DNA of 64,000 nt from an uncultured Candidatus Actinomarina sp. (lineage in GTDB: Bacteria > Actinomycetota > Acidimicrobiia > Actinomarinales > Actinomarinaceae). The stretch covers positions 1-64,000 of the forward strand of contig CACDUI010000002.1 of assembly GCA_902555985.1 (NCBI GenBank), written 5' to 3'. Below are positions 16,948 to 28,512 of this stretch, piece after piece. The position numbers and the translations under genes are program-made. The notes beneath the pieces were generated by a model that ran no database searches, had not been told where the DNA came from, and saw only the letters and a list, made by a program, of their open reading frames with translations. Position 1 is the first letter of the stretch; each line of letters opens with the position of its first letter.

Positions 16948-17370
16948 ATGGTTGAAGAAAATCTCGAAAACATGTTAGTAAACGAAGGAATACCAGTTCC
17001 AAATGTATGGGTCGAACTTGAAGGTGAGTTTTTAGATTTTGATAAAAACAATAAAACATTAAAGTGTAAGTTTCCTGTTCGTGAAAGATATTTCAATCCT
17101 CTCCCAACGACACTTGGAGGAATTATTGATTCATGGATAGATATTACCATGGGCCCTCTAACTGTTTTACTAGGTCAAAAAGCAGTTAGTAAGAATTTTT
17201 CAATAAAATATTTAAAACCCGTTGGACCATCTATTGAATATGTCACAGCTGTTGCATGGAGAGAGAGCATTGATGGTCGAAATAGTCTATATAAGGGAGA
17301 GCTTTATTTAGACAATGGCACGTTAGCTGCTGTTGCTGAATCAGAATTTGTTGAAATAAGAAAAGCTTAG
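16948..17370 (+). CDS. Hotdog-fold thioesterase (PaaI/acyl-CoA thioesterase-like)
   Basis: The protein has about 140 residues. The central hotdog motif is at about residues 60-78 (PLPTTLGGIIDSWIDITM: the G-G-x-x-x-x-x-D pattern with a candidate acid), followed by strands FSIKYLKPVGP and YKGELYLDNGTLAAVAESEF. Such proteins hydrolyse aryl- or acyl-CoA thioesters in the cytoplasm; the substrate cannot be told. The start follows from the leaderless -10 upstream. The stop shares TTAG with the stop of the convergent EamA gene. Confidence 0.75.
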   Translation: MVEENLENMLVNEGIPVPNVWVELEGEFLDFDKNNKTLKCKFPVRERYFNPLPTTLGGIIDSWIDITMGPLTVLLGQKAVSKNFSIKYLKPVGPSIEYVTAVAWRESIDGRNSLYKGELYLDNGTLAAVAESEFVEIRKA

Positions 17371-18215
17371 GTTCTTGAATATAAAAAAGCGGAAGATAAT
17401 ATTACTCCAATTCCTATAAACTGAATTGAATTAGTTATCTCGTTTAGAAATTGATAACCAAAGAAAATAGAGAATATTGGAATCATATACACAATAAATG
17501 AACTAGATATTCTGCCAACACTTTCTAACAATTTATAATATGTTAAAAATGCGATTCCAGTACCTCCGATACCTAATATAAGCATTGGAATCAGTGAAAT
17601 TTCGATTGTTGGTAGCTTAAATGATGCAGTAGGACCGAACATTATAAGTGAAATAAGAAAGGCATATCTTATTACCATTTTTATGATTATTAACGAATCA
17701 TATTTTTTGATTAATGGCTCCACCATATTTACAGCGATTCCATAAGATATTGAGGCAATCAATGCGTAAAGAAAACCAATATCAAAAGATACATTGTTAA
17801 TTCCTTCACTTAAAGAAATGAGCCCCACCCCAATAAAACCGGTGAAAATATACAAAACTTGAATTTTGGTAACTTTTAATTTGTAAAATATAACAGCAAT
17901 TAAAGCAACAAAAATTGGAGTTGATCCATTTATTAATCCAGCCAATGAGGATGTTATTGTTTGTTCAGCAATGCCAAACATATAAAACGGAAGAGCCATC
18001 CAAAAAAATGAAATTATAAAAATCTTTACATTATCAATTTTTATAATATTTTCTTTAGCCCTAACGAAGATATTAATGAATAAAGCACCTATTAAAATTC
18101 TGTAGATAGCTATATCAGAAGGGTTAAGTTCCTCTAATGAATACTTGATCATCAAAAAAGATGACCCCCAAATTGAAGACGTTACAAGAGCTAGTAAAAA
18201 ATTTTTAAAACTCAC
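17367..18215 (-). CDS. EamA/DMT-family membrane transporter
   Basis: The 282-residue protein has about ten hydrophobic segments arranged as two repeated EamA halves. The first half opens with SSIWGSSFLMIKYSL and the second with GFLYALIASISYGIAVNMV, the usual drug/metabolite transporter pattern. It probably exports a small metabolite through the inner membrane; the substrate is unknown. The start is GTG at 18215. The nearest -10-like TAAGCT lies nine bases upstream. It is convergent with the thioesterase gene, overlapping by 4 bases. Confidence 0.82.
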   Translation of the reverse strand: MSFKNFLLALVTSSIWGSSFLMIKYSLEELNPSDIAIYRILIGALFINIFVRAKENIIKIDNVKIFIISFFWMALPFYMFGIAEQTITSSLAGLINGSTPIFVALIAVIFYKLKVTKIQVLYIFTGFIGVGLISLSEGINNVSFDIGFLYALIASISYGIAVNMVEPLIKKYDSLIIIKMVIRYAFLISLIMFGPTASFKLPTIEISLIPMLILGIGGTGIAFLTYYKLLESVGRISSSFIVYMIPIFSIFFGYQFLNEITNSIQFIGIGVILSSAFLYSRT

Positions 18216-18254
18216 AGGCTTTGAAGCTTAACATAGATTCCATCTTAAGAACAA

Positions 18255-18321
18255 TAGAGTCACCATCCAACAGGGTAGAAGGATTAGTGTAGTGGTTCAA
18301 ACTGACACAAAGATGACTCTA
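18255..18321. repeat. Inverted repeat in the EamA-pgl gap
   Basis: TAGAGTCA (18255-18262) is the reverse complement of TGACTCTA (18314-18321), with 51 bases between. In minus-strand RNA the stem extends to 10 pairs with one wobble. It occupies much of the 130-base gap between pgl and the EamA gene, a region otherwise without recognisable content. It may be a weak structured leader for the EamA gene or chance. Confidence 0.25.
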
Positions 18322-18345
18322 GAAATAGTATATTAATAATTAAAT

Positions 18346-18999
18346 TTATTGGTCAGTTAATAATGTTGTTTTTTTTCTTAATCCGATTAATTTATTTACA
18401 GGCAAATCGTCTTCATTACCTATTTTTTGGATTACTTCTTTTTTATTTTCTCCTGTAACAAATAAATACAAGGATTCGACATCAGCTAAAAGTTGATAGG
18501 TTGAAGTGATTCTCCACTTAGTAAGAATATTCACTTCATTTTCAACAAAACCCTTTTTGTCACTTTCTAGTGCCATAGTGTTTGGAAATAATGATGCAAC
18601 ATGACCATCATCACCTACTCCTAACACAGCTATGTTGAATTTATTTATTTTTTCGAATACTTTTGTTGTATAATTTTCTGCTGAAAGACGTGGATCTTCG
18701 TTGTAATCATATTTAATCACATTTAGTTTTGTATCATTAAATATTGAGTTAATCATTTTTTGATTAGAAATTTTTTCAGTTGTATCAACATGCCTTTCGT
18801 CAACAGTCCACAAAGTAATATTGCTATATTCATGATATTTTTTGGCAAATAATTTATAAAATAGTTCAGGTGTAGTACCTCCTGACAGCCCAATGCTAAA
18901 CTTTTCAAACTCATTAATGTGATTACTAATTAATTTAAGAAGTAATTTAGAACATTCTTCATGTGTTTTTTCTTTAATGATTTCTAGTGACTTTATCAT
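18346..18999 (-). CDS. pgl: 6-phosphogluconolactonase
   Basis: The 217-residue DevB/SOL-type lactonase of the pentose phosphate pathway hydrolyses 6-phosphogluconolactone. It shows GLSGGTTPELFYKL (phosphate-binding loop), WTVDERHVDTT, and GVGDDGHVASLFP with the catalytic His. The length fits the family. It is transcribed away from murA, with 34 bases between the two starts. No other pentose-phosphate genes are in the window. No Shine-Dalgarno sequence or obvious -10 was seen. Confidence 0.9.
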   Translation of the reverse strand: MIKSLEIIKEKTHEECSKLLLKLISNHINEFEKFSIGLSGGTTPELFYKLFAKKYHEYSNITLWTVDERHVDTTEKISNQKMINSIFNDTKLNVIKYDYNEDPRLSAENYTTKVFEKINKFNIAVLGVGDDGHVASLFPNTMALESDKKGFVENEVNILTKWRITSTYQLLADVESLYLFVTGENKKEVIQKIGNEDDLPVNKLIGLRKKTTLLTDQ

Positions 19000-19033
19000 T
19001 GCTTTTCTTACATTTGTTTTTTAAGTAATATCA

Positions 19034-20290
19034 ATGTTAGTGGAAAAAAGTATACAAATAATTGGCAGTAAAAAATTAAACGGAACAATAGAAGTTTCTG
19101 GTGCAAAAAATGCTGTATTGAAACAAATGATTCTGCCTATCTTATCTGAGGGAATTTATAAGATTGAAAATGTCCCAGATATTGCGGATGTTTATTACAT
19201 GCAGGAAGTTCTAAGCGTTTTAGGAATAAGTTCAGAGTTAACTAACAAATCTCTAGTAATAGATTCCCCATCAAATATTTCTGTAGAGGCACCATATGAA
19301 GTAGTTCAAAAAATGAGGGCTTCGATTATTGTTTTAGGCCCCTTACTTGCCAGAAAGGGAGAAGCTAAAATTGCATTCCCAGGTGGTGATCAGCTTGGAC
19401 CTAGACCTGTAAAGATGCATATTGAAGCTCTCGAAAAGATGGGAGCTAATTTTGAATTAGATCATGGTGTTCTTGTAGGGCAAACTGATGGATTAAAAGG
19501 TGTAGAAATTAATTTACCTTATGCATCTGTAGGAGCAACAGAAAATACATTACTAGCTGCTGTACTTGCTGATGGTACAACAACTATTGAAAATGCTGCT
19601 CGGGAACCAGAAGTTGTAGATTTAGTAAAAATGTTGAAAAATATGGGTGCTCAGATTGAAGGTGAAGGCACCAGCGAAATCGTTATTCATGGGGTCAACT
19701 CACTTGAAAGTACTAACCACAAAGTAATTGGTGACAGAATTGTTGCGGGAACCTATTTAGCAGCTTTTTTAGCAACAGGTGGTAATGGTGTCATAAAGGG
19801 AGTAGATCATAATTGTCTTCCAATGGAATTAAAAAAATTACAAGAAATGGGAGCAATTTTAGATATTGGGGATGATTCTATAGGTATAGAAAGTCCTCAA
19901 AAAATTGACTCAATTGAAATCTCAACTTTGCCTTTCCCCGGGATAGCTACTGACTTACAACCAATTTTTGGTGCTTGTTTATTAAAAGCAAATGGAACTT
20001 CAATCATTACTGAAAATGTTTATGATCAAAGATTTCAGTGGATCCCTGAAGTCCAAAGAATGGGTGCAGATATTCAAACAGGATGGCAACACGCAATGAT
20101 AAAAGGTGTAAAAGAACTATCAGGAGCACCAGTGCATTCAACTGATATCAGAACAGGTGCAAGTTTAATAATCGCTGCATTACAAGCTGACGGACAATCG
20201 TTAATTACAGGTATAGATCATATAGAGAGAGGGTATGAAAATATTGTTGATTTACTGAGTTCGGTTGGTAGCGAAATACAATATAATTAA
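19034..20290 (+). CDS. murA: UDP-N-acetylglucosamine 1-carboxyvinyltransferase MurA, Asp-type
   Basis: The 418-residue protein catalyses the first committed step of peptidoglycan synthesis, enolpyruvyl transfer to UDP-GlcNAc. It starts with the SGAKNAVLK motif and has RASIIVLGPLLAR. The loop that normally holds the catalytic Cys reads PGGDQLGPRP, so Asp119 (codon 19388-19390) replaces Cys. Mycobacterium tuberculosis and Chlamydia MurA have the same change and are fosfomycin-insensitive (established knowledge). A GTG at 19040 would give an N-terminus closer to other MurA proteins and lies eight bases after TAATAT, so the start is uncertain by two codons. Confidence 0.93.
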   Translation: MLVEKSIQIIGSKKLNGTIEVSGAKNAVLKQMILPILSEGIYKIENVPDIADVYYMQEVLSVLGISSELTNKSLVIDSPSNISVEAPYEVVQKMRASIIVLGPLLARKGEAKIAFPGGDQLGPRPVKMHIEALEKMGANFELDHGVLVGQTDGLKGVEINLPYASVGATENTLLAAVLADGTTTIENAAREPEVVDLVKMLKNMGAQIEGEGTSEIVIHGVNSLESTNHKVIGDRIVAGTYLAAFLATGGNGVIKGVDHNCLPMELKKLQEMGAILDIGDDSIGIESPQKIDSIEISTLPFPGIATDLQPIFGACLLKANGTSIITENVYDQRFQWIPEVQRMGADIQTGWQHAMIKGVKELSGAPVHSTDIRTGASLIIAALQADGQSLITGIDHIERGYENIVDLLSSVGSEIQYN

Positions 20291-20293
20291 TAT

Positions 20294-20566
20294 ATGGCTA
20301 ACTTAAATTTACCAGAAGTAAAAGATCGAGACCCAAACGTCGAGGTTGATTTAGAGGTCTTAAATGACACAATAGAATACATACGCCCCGCTGTGCAAGC
20401 AGATGGCGGAGATATTAAATTAGCTTCTGTTGAAGATGGTGTTGTAAATATAGAAATGCTTGGTGCTTGTGTAGGATGTCCCATGTCAATTGCAACATTA
20501 AAAAGTGGTATTGAAAGAATACTTAAAGATAAAGTACCCGGAGTAACTGAAGTTATAGCTTCTTAA
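20294..20566 (+). CDS. NifU C-terminal-domain Fe-S scaffold protein
   Basis: The 90-residue protein is a stand-alone NifU-like domain: EYIRPAVQADGGDIKLASVEDG, the CxxC cluster site in GACVGCPMS, then TLKSGIERILKDKVPGV. Such proteins bind a [4Fe-4S] cluster at a dimer interface and pass it to apo-proteins. It starts three bases after the murA stop. A cysteine desulfurase lies 1.1 kb downstream, and two other Nfu-type proteins occur at 37.7 and 61.2 kb. It converges on the lipoprotein gene with a one-base gap. Confidence 0.88.
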   Translation: MANLNLPEVKDRDPNVEVDLEVLNDTIEYIRPAVQADGGDIKLASVEDGVVNIEMLGACVGCPMSIATLKSGIERILKDKVPGVTEVIAS

Positions 20567-20567
20567 A

Positions 20568-21179
20568 CTATCCAGATTTTCTCGTTGTATAAAAGTTTAT
20601 ACCCCTCAGGACTCCACGATCAACTAAAGGCTCCACTACGTATCTAATATTATTAATACTTACCCCACCACCAATTTGATTTGGGTTGTCAACTTCATCA
20701 TATAGACCTACTTTTGAAAGAACAGAATCTCTTCCTTCTTTATTAAGTGTGTTATCCGACATGGCAATAATAATTAAAAAGAATAAACGAGTTCTTTGAG
20801 AAGTGAATTCGTCATCTGCTACAGGAGAAAAGAACTCTACCCCTTCTACAATATCATCAGCAACAAGAATATTTAATATAAATGCAGATTGAGTATTTTC
20901 GTTAAGACCAAATTGGTAAAATAATATGTTTTGGTCAGTAGATGTCCACTGAACTTTATCTGGATTTATTGAAAAATATAAAAGAGTTTCTTCGTCCTCA
21001 GATATTTCATCAACAAGCTTGTTCCAGTTAGCAACAAATTCAGACGGATTTTTTCCTAAGCCTTGATCAAAACTGATTTCTTCTCCAGATGTAGGTTCAG
21101 ATTCATCTACATTAGAGTCTGTACTGGTTGTGCAGCTCGTAATTAACAAAAAAACTAAAAAGAAACATATTTTTTTCAT
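20568..21179 (-). CDS. Predicted lipoprotein of unknown function
   Basis: The 203-residue protein has a lipoprotein signal peptide: positively charged start, hydrophobic core and lipobox LITSC with Cys16, followed by an acidic, Ser/Thr-rich linker to about residue 35. The mature part is soluble and mixed alpha/beta with no motif I recognise. It is expected to be anchored to the outer face of the cytoplasmic membrane. Its start overlaps the stop of the SRPBCC gene upstream by 4 bases, so the two form an operon. Confidence 0.6.
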   Translation of the reverse strand: MKKICFFLVFLLITSCTTSTDSNVDESEPTSGEEISFDQGLGKNPSEFVANWNKLVDEISEDEETLLYFSINPDKVQWTSTDQNILFYQFGLNENTQSAFILNILVADDIVEGVEFFSPVADDEFTSQRTRLFFLIIIAMSDNTLNKEGRDSVLSKVGLYDEVDNPNQIGGGVSINNIRYVVEPLVDRGVLRGINFYTTRKSG

Positions 21180-21616
21180 TGTTCGATTATCTTTTTTAGA
21201 TTATTGAGATTTTTTTTCCAAATAGCTTTTAAAACTATACCACCAAATAATTCGGCAATTGGACCACCAAGATAAAATGGAGCTTTTAATATTTCAATCC
21301 AATCAAATTTAGTTGAATCCTCAGTATTTTTACTTAGATAGAATGCACCTTCTCCAGTTACTATTCCCTCATGCACTACTCCAATGCTCTTCATTTCATC
21401 CCATGAAGTTACGGTTATAATATCATTTAACGAAAAAGGCCCAACTTTTGTTAAAACTTTCATTTTTGTGTCCATTCCAAACTTATTTTCTGAGAGAAAG
21501 TCTATTTTTGCTGCATCTTGCATCCAATTAACATGATTTTCCATTATTTTGACTTCATCCCAGACTTCATTTAATGGTCTATCAATAATTGTTGATACTT
21601 TAATTCTTTTACTCAT
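21176..21616 (-). CDS. SRPBCC (START/polyketide cyclase-like) family protein
   Basis: The 146-residue protein has the pattern of the SRPBCC fold: an N-terminal strand ending in STIIDRPLNEVWDEVK, a helix leading to NHVNWMQDAAKIDFL, alternating strands, and a long C-terminal helix (about residues 115-146). Members bind hydrophobic ligands in a deep cavity; no ligand or catalytic residue can be proposed. It is the first gene of a two-gene unit with the lipoprotein, divergent from the cysteine desulfurase gene. Confidence 0.7.
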   Translation of the reverse strand: MSKRIKVSTIIDRPLNEVWDEVKIMENHVNWMQDAAKIDFLSENKFGMDTKMKVLTKVGPFSLNDIITVTSWDEMKSIGVVHEGIVTGEGAFYLSKNTEDSTKFDWIEILKAPFYLGGPIAELFGGIVLKAIWKKNLNNLKKIIEQ

Positions 21617-21658
21617 TGCTTGTTAAACAATATTAGTTCATAAGTAAAATAAATATAT

Positions 21659-22800
21659 ATGAATAAAAATGATTATATGTATTTAGATCATGCAGCAACT
21701 ACCCCAATGCGTGAAGTTGCTTTTGAAGCGTACAAAAAAACTGAAATGGATGCATATGCTAATTCTTCAGGAGGACATGCATTATCTAGAAAAGCAAAAA
21801 ACATATTAGAAGAATCCAGAGAGTTTATATCTAGTTGTTTTGGAGCAGCACCAAATGAAATAACTTTTACAAGTGGGGGTACAGAGGCAGATAATTGGAT
21901 TATTAAAACTCCATTTGTTGACCAAGAAAAAAGATCTGAACTTACAACTACACAGATTGAGCATGAAGCCGTCATAGCATCTGCAGAGAATGTAGATAAA
22001 AAAGGGTATAAAGTTAATTTTATTTCATGTGATGAAGACGGTATAACAAATGCAGAAGAATTCAAGCAATCTATAAATGCTAATACATTGATTGCTTCAG
22101 TTATGTATGCCAATAATGAAACAGGTGTTATACAACCAATTAAAGAAATGTCGCAATCAGTTAAAGATGTTAATCCGAAAACTTTATTTCACTCAGATGT
22201 AGTTCAAGCTGTTGCGACAAAAAAAATAGATTTTCACAGTTTAGGTATTGATAGTGCAGCTATTTCAGGCCACAAGATAGGAGGTCCGAAAGGTATTGGA
22301 GTAATGTTTTTAAAGACTGGCTACAAAATTCCAAGCCTTCTACATGGTGGGAAACAAGAGCTTGAAAGAAGAGCTGGCACAGTAAATGTTTCAGGAGTTG
22401 CTGGATTAGCAGCTGCTTTAAAAGAACAACAACAAAACTTAGAAGAAGAGACTAAATTAATCGAAAATGAAAGAAAAATATTTGAAACAAAAATTAAAGA
22501 AGAGTTTGATGTGAAAATTATTGGAGAAAATGTACAAAGATTATGTCACATCTCAAATATACAATTTAGAAATATTAATTCTGAAACATTAATGGTTGCT
22601 TTAGATTTAAATGGTATGGGTGTTTCTAGAGGCTCAGCTTGTGCAAGTGGTGCTCAGAAGCCCTCACATGTTTTAAAAGCAATGAATGTAGATGATGAAG
22701 TTATTAATAATCATCTAAGATTTAGTTTTGGATGGAATATTGAAATAGGAGATGGTAATAAATCTGCTGAAATTTTGAAAAATACAATCAAGGAAATAAT

Positions 22801-22804
<4 letters not shown>
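21659..22804 (+). CDS. iscS: Cysteine desulfurase (IscS/NifS family)
   Basis: The 381-residue PLP enzyme removes sulfur from cysteine for Fe-S cluster and thio-tRNA synthesis. It has YLDHAATTPM at the start, SGGTEADNW, the PLP Lys in SGHKIGGPKG, and the persulfide Cys in SRGSACASGAQKPSHV. The gene overlaps mnmA by 4 bases. The pairing makes sense because MnmA takes its sulfur from the desulfurase to thiolate tRNA. TAAAAT lies eight bases before the ATG and no Shine-Dalgarno sequence is present. The symbol follows function; nifS would fit as well. Confidence 0.93.
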
Positions 22805-26333
<3,529 letters not shown>

Positions 26334-26377
26334 ACATTAAAATAATATCTAAGAAATAAAAAGAGACCAATTTAAAA

Positions 26378-27184
26378 ATGGAAAAATTACAAGAAAAAAT
26401 ACAGAATATTGACTCTAGCAATATTAATGAGAGTGATATTGCAGTTATTGAATCAACAATTCAGGAACTTGATAATGGAAATATTAGGGTAGCAAATTAT
26501 CAAGATGGGGAATGGACAATCAATGAATGGGTAAGAGATGCTATTTTACTATTTTTCTCAGTCAGAAATTTAAAAGAAATTAATGCAAACGATTTAATTT
26601 ATTATGACAAGCTTGAACCTAAAAAGAATTATAAAGAATTAGGTATTAGAGTTGTTCCACCAGGAGTGGTCAGATATGGAGCTTTTTGTGAACCGGGTGT
26701 TGTTGTGATGCCAGGCTTTGTCAATATTGGAGCTTATGTCGGTTCCGGAACAATGGTTGATACATGGGCAACTGTAGGATCTTGTGCTCAAATTGGGAAA
26801 AATGTACATCTTTCTGGCGGAGTTGGTATTGGAGGAGTTTTAGAGCCTGCTGGAGCTATGCCCGTTGTTATTGAAGATGGAGCTTTCATTGGTTCACGAT
26901 CAATAATTGTTGAGGGTATCAGAATAAAAAAAGGGGCTGTAATTGGAGCTAATGTTACTCTTACTGCTTCTACGCCAATAATTGATGTAACTGGCAAAGA
27001 TCCAGTTGAAGTTAAAGGCGTAGTTGAAGAAAATTCAGTTGTTATTCCTGGGACAAGACCAAAAGAGTTCCCTAGTGGTACATTCAACACACCATGTGCC
27101 TTAGTTATTGGAAAAAGAAAAGAATCTACTGATGAAAAAACATCACTTAATGATGCCTTAAGAACTTTTGGAGTTGAAGTTTGA
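26378..27184 (+). CDS. dapD: Tetrahydrodipicolinate N-succinyltransferase DapD
   Basis: The 268-residue enzyme of the succinylase branch of lysine/diaminopimelate synthesis has a left-handed beta-helix with hexapeptide repeats. The core includes VVMPGFVNIGAYVGSGTMVDTWATVGSCAQIG and GGVGIGGVLEPAGAMPVVIEDGAFIGSR in family order. It acts as a trimer in the cytoplasm. Its stop overlaps dapE by 4 bases. DAP feeds peptidoglycan, so it also connects with murA upstream. TAATAT at 26343-26348 is a possible -10, giving a short leader. Confidence 0.93.
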   Translation: MEKLQEKIQNIDSSNINESDIAVIESTIQELDNGNIRVANYQDGEWTINEWVRDAILLFFSVRNLKEINANDLIYYDKLEPKKNYKELGIRVVPPGVVRYGAFCEPGVVVMPGFVNIGAYVGSGTMVDTWATVGSCAQIGKNVHLSGGVGIGGVLEPAGAMPVVIEDGAFIGSRSIIVEGIRIKKGAVIGANVTLTASTPIIDVTGKDPVEVKGVVEENSVVIPGTRPKEFPSGTFNTPCALVIGKRKESTDEKTSLNDALRTFGVEV

Positions 27185-28227
27185 GTTTAGTTGACACTTT
27201 ATTAAAACTCATTTCAATTGAATCTGAGACTGGCAAAGAAGAAAAAATTCTAGATTTTATTAATCAATTCCTAATTGAAAATAATTTTAAAGGAGAAATA
27301 TTAAGAAGCAGTGGCGGGATAGTTGCTGTACCAAAAGAATCAACTAAAAAAATTGCACTCGTTGGTCATGTAGATACTGTACCAGTTGTGCCTAATCAAA
27401 AATACGAATTCGATAATGAAGATATTGTTGGCGGTAGAGGCACAGTTGATATGAAAGGTGGTATCGCAATAATGTTGCATAGCCTAATTGAAAACCACTC
27501 TGAGATAATCGCTGTTTTTTATACTGCTGAAGAAAGCTCTTATGATGACAATGGATTAAATACAATTATGCCTACTCTTTTGAATGATTTTGATCTGGAT
27601 TTCGCAATAATCTTAGAACCAACTGACAATGAAATACAACTTGGTTGTCTTGGAGCATTAAATGCAACATTAACATTGCATGGAAAAGCAGCACATTCAG
27701 CAAGGCCATGGGTTGGTGATAATCCTGTTTATAAAGTTAAAGAAATTATCAAATTAGTTCAAGATAATGAAATCTTGGAATTAGATATCGATGGTTTAAA
27801 ATTTAAGCAAGTGATGTCAATTACAAAAATTTCTTCAGGTATTGCAAATAATGTTATTCCTGAAGATTTAAAACTTAATTTAAACTTTAGATATTCCCCA
27901 GAAATGAATGGCGAAGAAGCAAGTAATTATATACGTGATTTATTCTCAGACTATAGTGATGTAGAAATTATGAATACTTCTGATGGAGCAATGCCAAATA
28001 AGGAAGAGAGTCAAATCAGTAATTTTATTAAAAGAACAAGTGCGGTTGTACAGCCTAAACAAGCTTGGACAGATATTGCACGATTTTATCAAAACAATAT
28101 ACCCTGCCTAAACTTTGGTCCAGGAAATCCGTTGTTAGCTCATGCTACTAACGAGCATATTAGTAAGAGACAGCTATTAGAATCATATGAATTACTTTCA
28201 AGCTACTTTAAGGAAGAAATTGAGTAA
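27181..28227 (+). CDS. dapE: Succinyl-diaminopimelate desuccinylase DapE (M20 family)
   Basis: The 348-residue metallohydrolase has the M20 zinc motifs LVGHVDTVPV, GRGTVDMKGGIAIM and the catalytic/ligand Glu pair in TAEESS, followed by a dimerisation lid domain (HGKAAHSARPW). It removes succinate from N-succinyl-LL-diaminopimelate, the step following transamination of the DapD product. The start is TTG at 27181, overlapping the dapD stop. The 3' end overlaps gatC. The DapD-DapE pairing makes DapE the best choice among M20 peptidases. Confidence 0.9.
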   Translation: MSLVDTLLKLISIESETGKEEKILDFINQFLIENNFKGEILRSSGGIVAVPKESTKKIALVGHVDTVPVVPNQKYEFDNEDIVGGRGTVDMKGGIAIMLHSLIENHSEIIAVFYTAEESSYDDNGLNTIMPTLLNDFDLDFAIILEPTDNEIQLGCLGALNATLTLHGKAAHSARPWVGDNPVYKVKEIIKLVQDNEILELDIDGLKFKQVMSITKISSGIANNVIPEDLKLNLNFRYSPEMNGEEASNYIRDLFSDYSDVEIMNTSDGAMPNKEESQISNFIKRTSAVVQPKQAWTDIARFYQNNIPCLNFGPGNPLLAHATNEHISKRQLLESYELLSSYFKEEIE

Positions 28228-28510
28228 AGATTTTGACATACAAAATATAGCAAAGCTTGCTTCGATAAATTTATCAGAAGATGAGCAAAAAGAATTAGAT
28301 AATGATTTAAGTATCATCTTAGAACATGTAAAAGCGTTAAGTGATTTAAAGCTAGATACTGAGCAAAAAGAAATATTTATTCATCCCTTAGAGAAAGAAT
28401 TAGAACTACAAGAGGATAAGCTTGTTGAATCTTTAACTCATGAAGAAGCATTGAGTAATGCCCCTGAGTCAAAAGATGGCAAATTTGTTGTCCCACCATC
28501 AATGGAATAG
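28220..28510 (+). CDS. gatC: Asp/Glu-tRNA amidotransferase subunit C
   Basis: With a TTG start at 28220 the protein has 96 residues, the normal GatC length; the longer reading from 28187 would add 11 residues lying inside dapE. GGAAG upstream fits this start. It has the family pattern IQNIAKLASINLSEDEQKEL and ends with the FVVPPSME tail. GatC wraps around GatA and stabilises the GatCAB complex. It overlaps dapE by 8 bases and is 2 bases before gatA. Confidence 0.88.
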   Translation: MSKDFDIQNIAKLASINLSEDEQKELDNDLSIILEHVKALSDLKLDTEQKEIFIHPLEKELELQEDKLVESLTHEEALSNAPESKDGKFVVPPSME

Positions 28511-28512
28511 AT

